From: Caldora sp. SIO3E6 | GTDB taxonomy: Bacteria; Cyanobacteriota; Cyanobacteriia; Cyanobacteriales; Coleofasciculaceae | Length of the DNA stretch: 7,399 nucleotides | Direction: 5' to 3' | Assembly (NCBI GenBank): GCA_010672185.1 | Contig: JAAHHL010000317.1 | Coordinates: 1 to 7,399 of the forward strand | Shown: one piece after another, positions 4,561 to 7,399 of the stretch | Layout of the letters: the number at the start of each line of letters is the position of its first letter | How positions within the stretch are numbered: position 1 is the stretch's first letter | Translations under genes and position numbers: made by a program | Notes under the pieces: generated by a model | The model's input: only the letters and a program-made list of their open reading frames with translations | Told to the model about the DNA's origin: nothing | Databases searched by the model: none

Positions 4561-5193
4561 CTACTTACAGATACCTTTGAGGACTTGGAGTAACTGCATT
4601 AAACTGTTGTCGTTAAGTAAATTCAACTCAGGCATATATTGATAAGTTGGTGGATTCCCTTGTTGCATATAAATAAACTGATAGCTGGCTCCGTTGGTAA
4701 CTAATCCCCAAACAGTTGGTTGATGTTCCAGGCTGGAGTAAGCATAAGTTAATAACTGAGGTAACCCTGCGATCGTTGAAGCTAGACTTTCTTTGCTTTC
4801 AATGACTAATACCCAAAAATCTTGATTTCCTGTAGCTGACTGTTCTTGCTTAATGGCCAGAATATCAAAACGTCCGCTAATGGTGATATTTTCCGATTGT
4901 ACCTCAATGCGGGCTATCCCTTCTTCTACTTTAATTTCGATACCATCGGCAAAAAAGCCAGCAAGCCTTAGTAAAGGACTGATGGCGACTAATTTAACTT
5001 GCCCTTCGGAGGCTTTATTTTGGTCTAAGTAGTTTTCAAAGTAATCCCTAATTTTCCGCAGTTCTTGTTGTTCAACTTCTGTTAACGGCTCTAGGGATAA
5101 TAGGGGTGTAAATGAGCCATTGTACTGCCTCTTTAATCCCAATAGATGATGAACCTCTTTTAAGGAAATATTGCTTGCTTGTAGTGTAGTCAT
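4561..5193 (-). CDS. Stand-alone HsdR_N-like PD-(D/E)XK protein
   Basis: This encodes 210 residues. The core is a PD-(D/E)XK nuclease fold: GRFD with D110, then WVLVIESKES with E132 and K134 (E-x-K), then QLLTY with Q146 and Y150, which fits the Q-x3-Y motif of RecB/HsdR-type nucleases. TVWGLVTNGASYQFI (160-174) resembles the ITNG strand of type I restriction R-subunit N-terminal domains. Unlike HsdR (about 1000 residues), it has no helicase motors and no HsdM or HsdS partner in the window. Such short proteins are often annotated in cyanobacteria as restriction subunit R; DNA cleavage is inferred, not shown. The start is ATG at 5191-5193. A possible AGGA lies about 20 bases upstream, which is farther than usual. 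The last codons and the stop TAG come from a repeat identical to 2748-2761. It lies next to the CRISPR locus but is not visibly part of it. Confidence 0.75.
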   Translation of the reverse strand: MTTLQASNISLKEVHHLLGLKRQYNGSFTPLLSLEPLTEVEQQELRKIRDYFENYLDQNKASEGQVKLVAISPLLRLAGFFADGIEIKVEEGIARIEVQSENITISGRFDILAIKQEQSATGNQDFWVLVIESKESLASTIAGLPQLLTYAYSSLEHQPTVWGLVTNGASYQFIYMQQGNPPTYQYMPELNLLNDNSLMQLLQVLKGICK

Positions 5194-5250
5194 GTTTTTT
5201 TGATTGAGGAGATCCTTTGGTTAGGAGGTTGAGGAAATTTACCACACCAG

Positions 5251-5270
5251 ACACAGAGGAACACAGAGAA
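5251..5270. repeat. 10-bp direct repeat pair (ACACAGAGRA)
   Basis: ACACAGAGGA is followed directly by ACACAGAGAA. It lies in the 323-bp gap 5194-5516, which otherwise holds AT-rich sequence and the hairpin element at 5438-5473. I see no gene there. Confidence 0.6.
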
Positions 5271-5437
5271 AAGTTTTTGTCCTAATGTATGTGCGTAGCA
5301 CTGTGTGGGGTGTGGAATATCAAGAATTAAATTGTCATAGCTACCTCAGTTGTTGATTTTAAGTATAAAAATCTACATAATTGCTGCTGAAAATTACGAA
5401 AATACCGATTGTGCCAGTTAGGGTGCGGAATTTCGGC

Positions 5438-5473
5438 TCAAAGTCCCCCTTTCCAAGGGGGATTTAGGGGGAT
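5438..5473 (-). repeat. C5/G5 hairpin element, same family as 1394-1430
   Basis: TCCCCCTT (5444-5451) and AAGGGGGA (5455-5462) form an 8-bp stem with loop TCC, followed by TTTAGGGGGAT. The reverse complement matches 1394-1429 almost completely: ATCCCCCTAAATCCCCCTT, three variable bases, then AGGGGGACTTTGA. It lies 44 bp past the stop of the methyltransferase gene at 5517 and could serve as its 3' hairpin, although no strong T-tract follows. Confidence 0.7.
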
Positions 5474-5516
5474 AAAGATGTACCTCACAAGTCGTATAAT
5501 TGCTATATCCATCAAT

Positions 5517-6317
5517 TCACTTAATTGCTACTACGGCTAAATTCCAGGCAAAACGCTTCATCAAAGGGAGCCGTTTCAAGACTTGATCTAACATTTCTAG
5601 ACGCTGATATTCTCCTTGTAGTCTTTGGTGTTCAATAATGATTTTCTTCCAGTAGCGCTCCTGATTGGGGTTAACCCTCTCAATTAAGTAGAAGCGCAAG
5701 AAAATCCACAGTGTTGCTAGCCAAAAGGTATCGTAAACAGTTTCTGAAAACAGAGATTTGATATAATCAACAAGGTTAATATCCAGAGGCATTTCCTCTT
5801 CTGTACGCACCTCTGTTGCCAAATAACGATAAATATTAATTACTGGATTGTGCTTCAGAGGGTCCCAAAAGCAGGCTTTACCTCCCGGTTTAAGGACTCG
5901 GTGCATTTCCTGTAGAGCAATTTTAGGTTCAGGAATATGGTGCAGTAAGTTGGAGGCATAGACTAAATCAAAAGTGTTATCAGGAAAATCTAATGCCATA
6001 GCGTTGGCAGTACACCCTTCAATTGCCACACCATTAGCTGCTGCCAACTTTAATGCTACTTCCACCATCCCCGGAGAGTAGTCAGCGGCAACACAATGGG
6101 CTCCTTTTTTAGCAAAATAGACGCTATTTTCCCCAGCACCACAACCTAAATCTAAGAGCTTTTTACCAGTGATATCTCCCATCTGTTGCAGGATAAAGCG
6201 ATTTTCTGGAGCAGTGCAAGCTTCAAAATAGTCTGCTACCCGAATACCCTCCACATCAATGACAGCTGCCCAAGTATCATGGAAGTATCGCTCTTTTTCC
6301 AAGTTTTCTTTTGACAT
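5517..6317 (-). CDS. Class I SAM-dependent methyltransferase (Methyltransf_11/UbiE-like)
   Basis: This encodes 266 residues. Motif I is KLLDLGCGAGENSVYFA (53-69). The acidic strand end is AADYSPGM (D79), then ALDFPDNTFDLVYASNLLHHI (108-128), with the HH typical of Methyltransf_11 proteins, and RVLKPGGKACFWDP (140-153). The C-terminal third (155-266) is not part of the common domain. It has a hydrophobic aromatic stretch at about 197-213 (TFWLATLWIFLRFYLIE) that may hold it to a membrane or a lipid substrate, then a charged helix-rich segment. The substrate is unknown. It is not closely similar to the methyltransferase at 1708-2520 beyond the shared fold motifs. The start is ATG at 6315-6317. 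No Shine-Dalgarno sequence is visible, because the upstream 119 bp is heptamer repeat; its expression signals would have to lie within or beyond that tract. Confidence 0.85.
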   Translation of the reverse strand: MSKENLEKERYFHDTWAAVIDVEGIRVADYFEACTAPENRFILQQMGDITGKKLLDLGCGAGENSVYFAKKGAHCVAADYSPGMVEVALKLAAANGVAIEGCTANAMALDFPDNTFDLVYASNLLHHIPEPKIALQEMHRVLKPGGKACFWDPLKHNPVINIYRYLATEVRTEEEMPLDINLVDYIKSLFSETVYDTFWLATLWIFLRFYLIERVNPNQERYWKKIIIEHQRLQGEYQRLEMLDQVLKRLPLMKRFAWNLAVVAIK

Positions 6318-6321
6318 GCTG

Positions 6322-6440
6322 TTGTTGGTTGTTTGTTGTTTGTTGTTGGTTGTTGGTTGTTGGTTGTTGGTTGTTTGGGAATTGGGAATGGGGAATTGGG
6401 AATGGATAATGGATAATGGATAATGGATAATGGATAATTA
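6322..6440. repeat. Phase-continuous heptamer mosaic (17 units, three sequence types)
   Basis: Seventeen 7-bp units in one unbroken phase: eight TTGTTGG/TTGTTTG (6322-6377), four GGAATTG/GGAATGG (6378-6405), four ATAATGG (6406-6433) and one ATAATTA (6434-6440). It begins four bases before the start codon of the methyltransferase gene (on the minus strand), so it occupies the place of its ribosome binding site and untranslated leader. The middle type is the reverse complement of the AATTCCC unit at 1620-1703. Confidence 0.9.
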
Positions 6441-6454
6441 AGAATTTTCCTTTA

Positions 6455-6540
6455 TATCTCTATCTCTATCTCCCCATCTCCCCATCTCCCCATCTCCCCA
6501 TCTCCCCATCTCCCCATCTCCCCATCTCCCCATCTCCCCA
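6455..6540. repeat. TATCTC hexamers followed by (CCCCATCT)8 octamer repeat
   Basis: Three TATCTC units (6455-6472) merge into eight perfect CCCCATCT octamers (6472-6535) and a partial CCCCA (6536-6540). The tract starts 11 bp past the leuA stop codon. No terminator hairpin is visible between leuA and this tract. Confidence 0.92.
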
Positions 6541-6551
6541 CACTCCCAGCA

Positions 6552-7361
6552 TTACTGAGCAACTACCTCTCTCACTGGCTCACTAGCATTTGCCTCAGTA
6601 CTCTGTAGGGCTCGATAAAGCCGATTCAGAGCATTGACATAAGCTTGAGCTGAGGCAACGATAATATCTGTATTGGCGGCATGACCGGAAAATATCCGTT
6701 CATTGTGCCGTAGACGGATCGTTACTTCTCCTAAAGCATCAATTCCCCCGGTGACTGACTGCACAGAAAATTCAATTAACTGGTTAGGTACATTGACTAC
6801 CCGGTTAATTGCCTGGTAAACAGCGTCTACTGGTCCTGTGCCAATGGCGGCATCGGTCAGTTCTTCACCGTTGGGCTTGCGTAGTGTTACAGTGGCAGTA
6901 GGATGAGTGCGATCGCCACAGGAAACTTGTACCAACTCTAAGTGGAACAGTTCCGGGATTTGGCGGATTTCATCGTTAACGATTGCCTCTAAATCCCAAT
7001 CGGTAATTTCTTTCTTTTTATCTGCTAGTTCTTTGAAGCGGAGAAATGCCTTGTTTAACTCATTGTCTGAGAGTTCAAACCCCAATTCTTTGAGGCGAGA
7101 GCGGAAGGCGTTGCGACCGGAATGTTTGCCCAGTACAATCAAGTTGTCGGTCAAGCCGATGGACTGAGCATCCATAATTTCGTAGGTTAGCTTATTTTTG
7201 AGAACGCCATCCTGGTGAATGCCAGACTCATGAGCAAAAGCATTGGCTCCCACTATGGCTTTGTTGGGTTGTACTAACATGCCTGTGAGGTTAGAAACCA
7301 AGCGGGATGTCTTGTAAATTTGCCTGGTGTCAATCTTCGTCAATGGTTCTTCTGACTCCAC
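6552..7361 (-). CDS. leuA: 2-isopropylmalate synthase, 5'-truncated (C-terminal 270 codons)
   Basis: This is the C-terminal half of LeuA, which condenses acetyl-CoA with 2-oxoisovalerate in the first committed step of leucine synthesis in the cytoplasm. Visible parts are the end of the catalytic barrel and linker (IDTRQIYKTSRLVSNLTGM, GANAFAHESGIHQDGVLKN, LGKHSGRNAF) and the C-terminal allosteric LeuA_dimer domain (PF08502) at about residues 130-258 of the fragment, with GTGPVDAVYQAINRV and GHAANTDIIVASAQAYVNAL. Full-length cyanobacterial proteins have roughly 530 residues, so about half is missing, including the catalytic metal-ligand region. GTG at 7359-7361 is not a real start: it is simply the last genomic codon before an adapter remnant, and the true frame continues upstream. 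The stop TAA is at 6552-6554. A HIP1 octamer lies inside at 6909-6916. Confidence 0.95.
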   Translation of the reverse strand: MESEEPLTKIDTRQIYKTSRLVSNLTGMLVQPNKAIVGANAFAHESGIHQDGVLKNKLTYEIMDAQSIGLTDNLIVLGKHSGRNAFRSRLKELGFELSDNELNKAFLRFKELADKKKEITDWDLEAIVNDEIRQIPELFHLELVQVSCGDRTHPTATVTLRKPNGEELTDAAIGTGPVDAVYQAINRVVNVPNQLIEFSVQSVTGGIDALGEVTIRLRHNERIFSGHAANTDIIVASAQAYVNALNRLYRALQSTEANASEPVREVVAQ

Positions 7362-7399
7362 AGATCGGAAGAGCTCGGTATCAGCCTAACGGTAGATTC
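7362..7399. other. Sequencing-adapter remnant at the contig end
   Basis: AGATCGGAAGAGC (7362-7374) is the invariant 13 bases of Illumina-type adapters, in the orientation expected when a read runs off its insert. The leuA homology stops exactly at 7361. The next 25 bases (7375-7399) do not continue the leuA reading frame and are probably the rest of an adapter or index, or erroneous read-through. This part should be treated as non-biological. Confidence 0.9.

Noticed and set aside
5438..5473. Hairpin downstream of the methyltransferase as a definite Rho-independent terminator
   Set aside because: The stem is strong, but no T-tract follows on the minus strand, and the same element occurs elsewhere as a dispersed repeat.
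6907..7167. Plus-strand ORF of 86 codons opposite leuA
   Set aside because: It is a shadow of the clearly conserved leuA frame.

Overview
The window looks like part of a contig from a large-genome filamentous cyanobacterium (Moorena/Oscillatoriales-like, an inference). The reasons are a COP23-type secreted protein known mainly from cyanobacteria, HIP1 octamers (GCGATCGC), heptanucleotide tandem repeats of the STRR type, and several palindromic or MITE-like intergenic elements of kinds common in these genomes. Only six protein genes can be supported. About half of the window is repeat-rich intergenic DNA.

Layout. 1-198: C-terminal end of an RsgA-type ribosome-assembly GTPase (+). 199-544: nested inverted-repeat element followed by a perfect 32-bp palindrome. 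545-1339: secreted COP23-domain protein (+). 1340-1707: three tandem-repeat tracts (10-, 16- and 7-bp units). 1708-2520: SAM methyltransferase resembling the mycobacterial phthiotriol methyltransferase family (-). 2521-2895: two adjoining nested inverted-repeat elements. 2926-4407: two CRISPR arrays, each with its own copy of a 279-bp leader. 4561-5193: small stand-alone PD-(D/E)XK protein of the HsdR_N type (-). 5194-5516: intergenic, with a palindromic element. 5517-6317: second SAM methyltransferase (-). 6318-6551: a phase-continuous mosaic of heptamer repeats, then octamer repeats. 6552-7361: 5'-truncated leuA (-). 7362-7399: sequencing-adapter remnant, not genomic DNA.

The most interesting part is the CRISPR locus. 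Both arrays read from the minus strand: the repeat then ends in ATGGAAAC, the decayed repeats lie at the low-coordinate ends, and the duplicated leader lies at the high-coordinate ends. The two arrays use different hairpin loops but keep a 5-bp stem. Their decayed terminal repeats share a third, probably older, loop. The leaders are identical except for 13 substitutions packed into four clumps between perfectly kept ATCGACACCA boxes. Each leader also carries an open frame of about 85 codons. No cas gene is present, so any processing or adaptation machinery must be encoded elsewhere.

The protein genes do not form an obvious pathway. RsgA, COP23, the two methyltransferases, the nuclease-like protein and LeuA are separated by repeats of roughly 150 to 2000 bp and look like independent transcription units.
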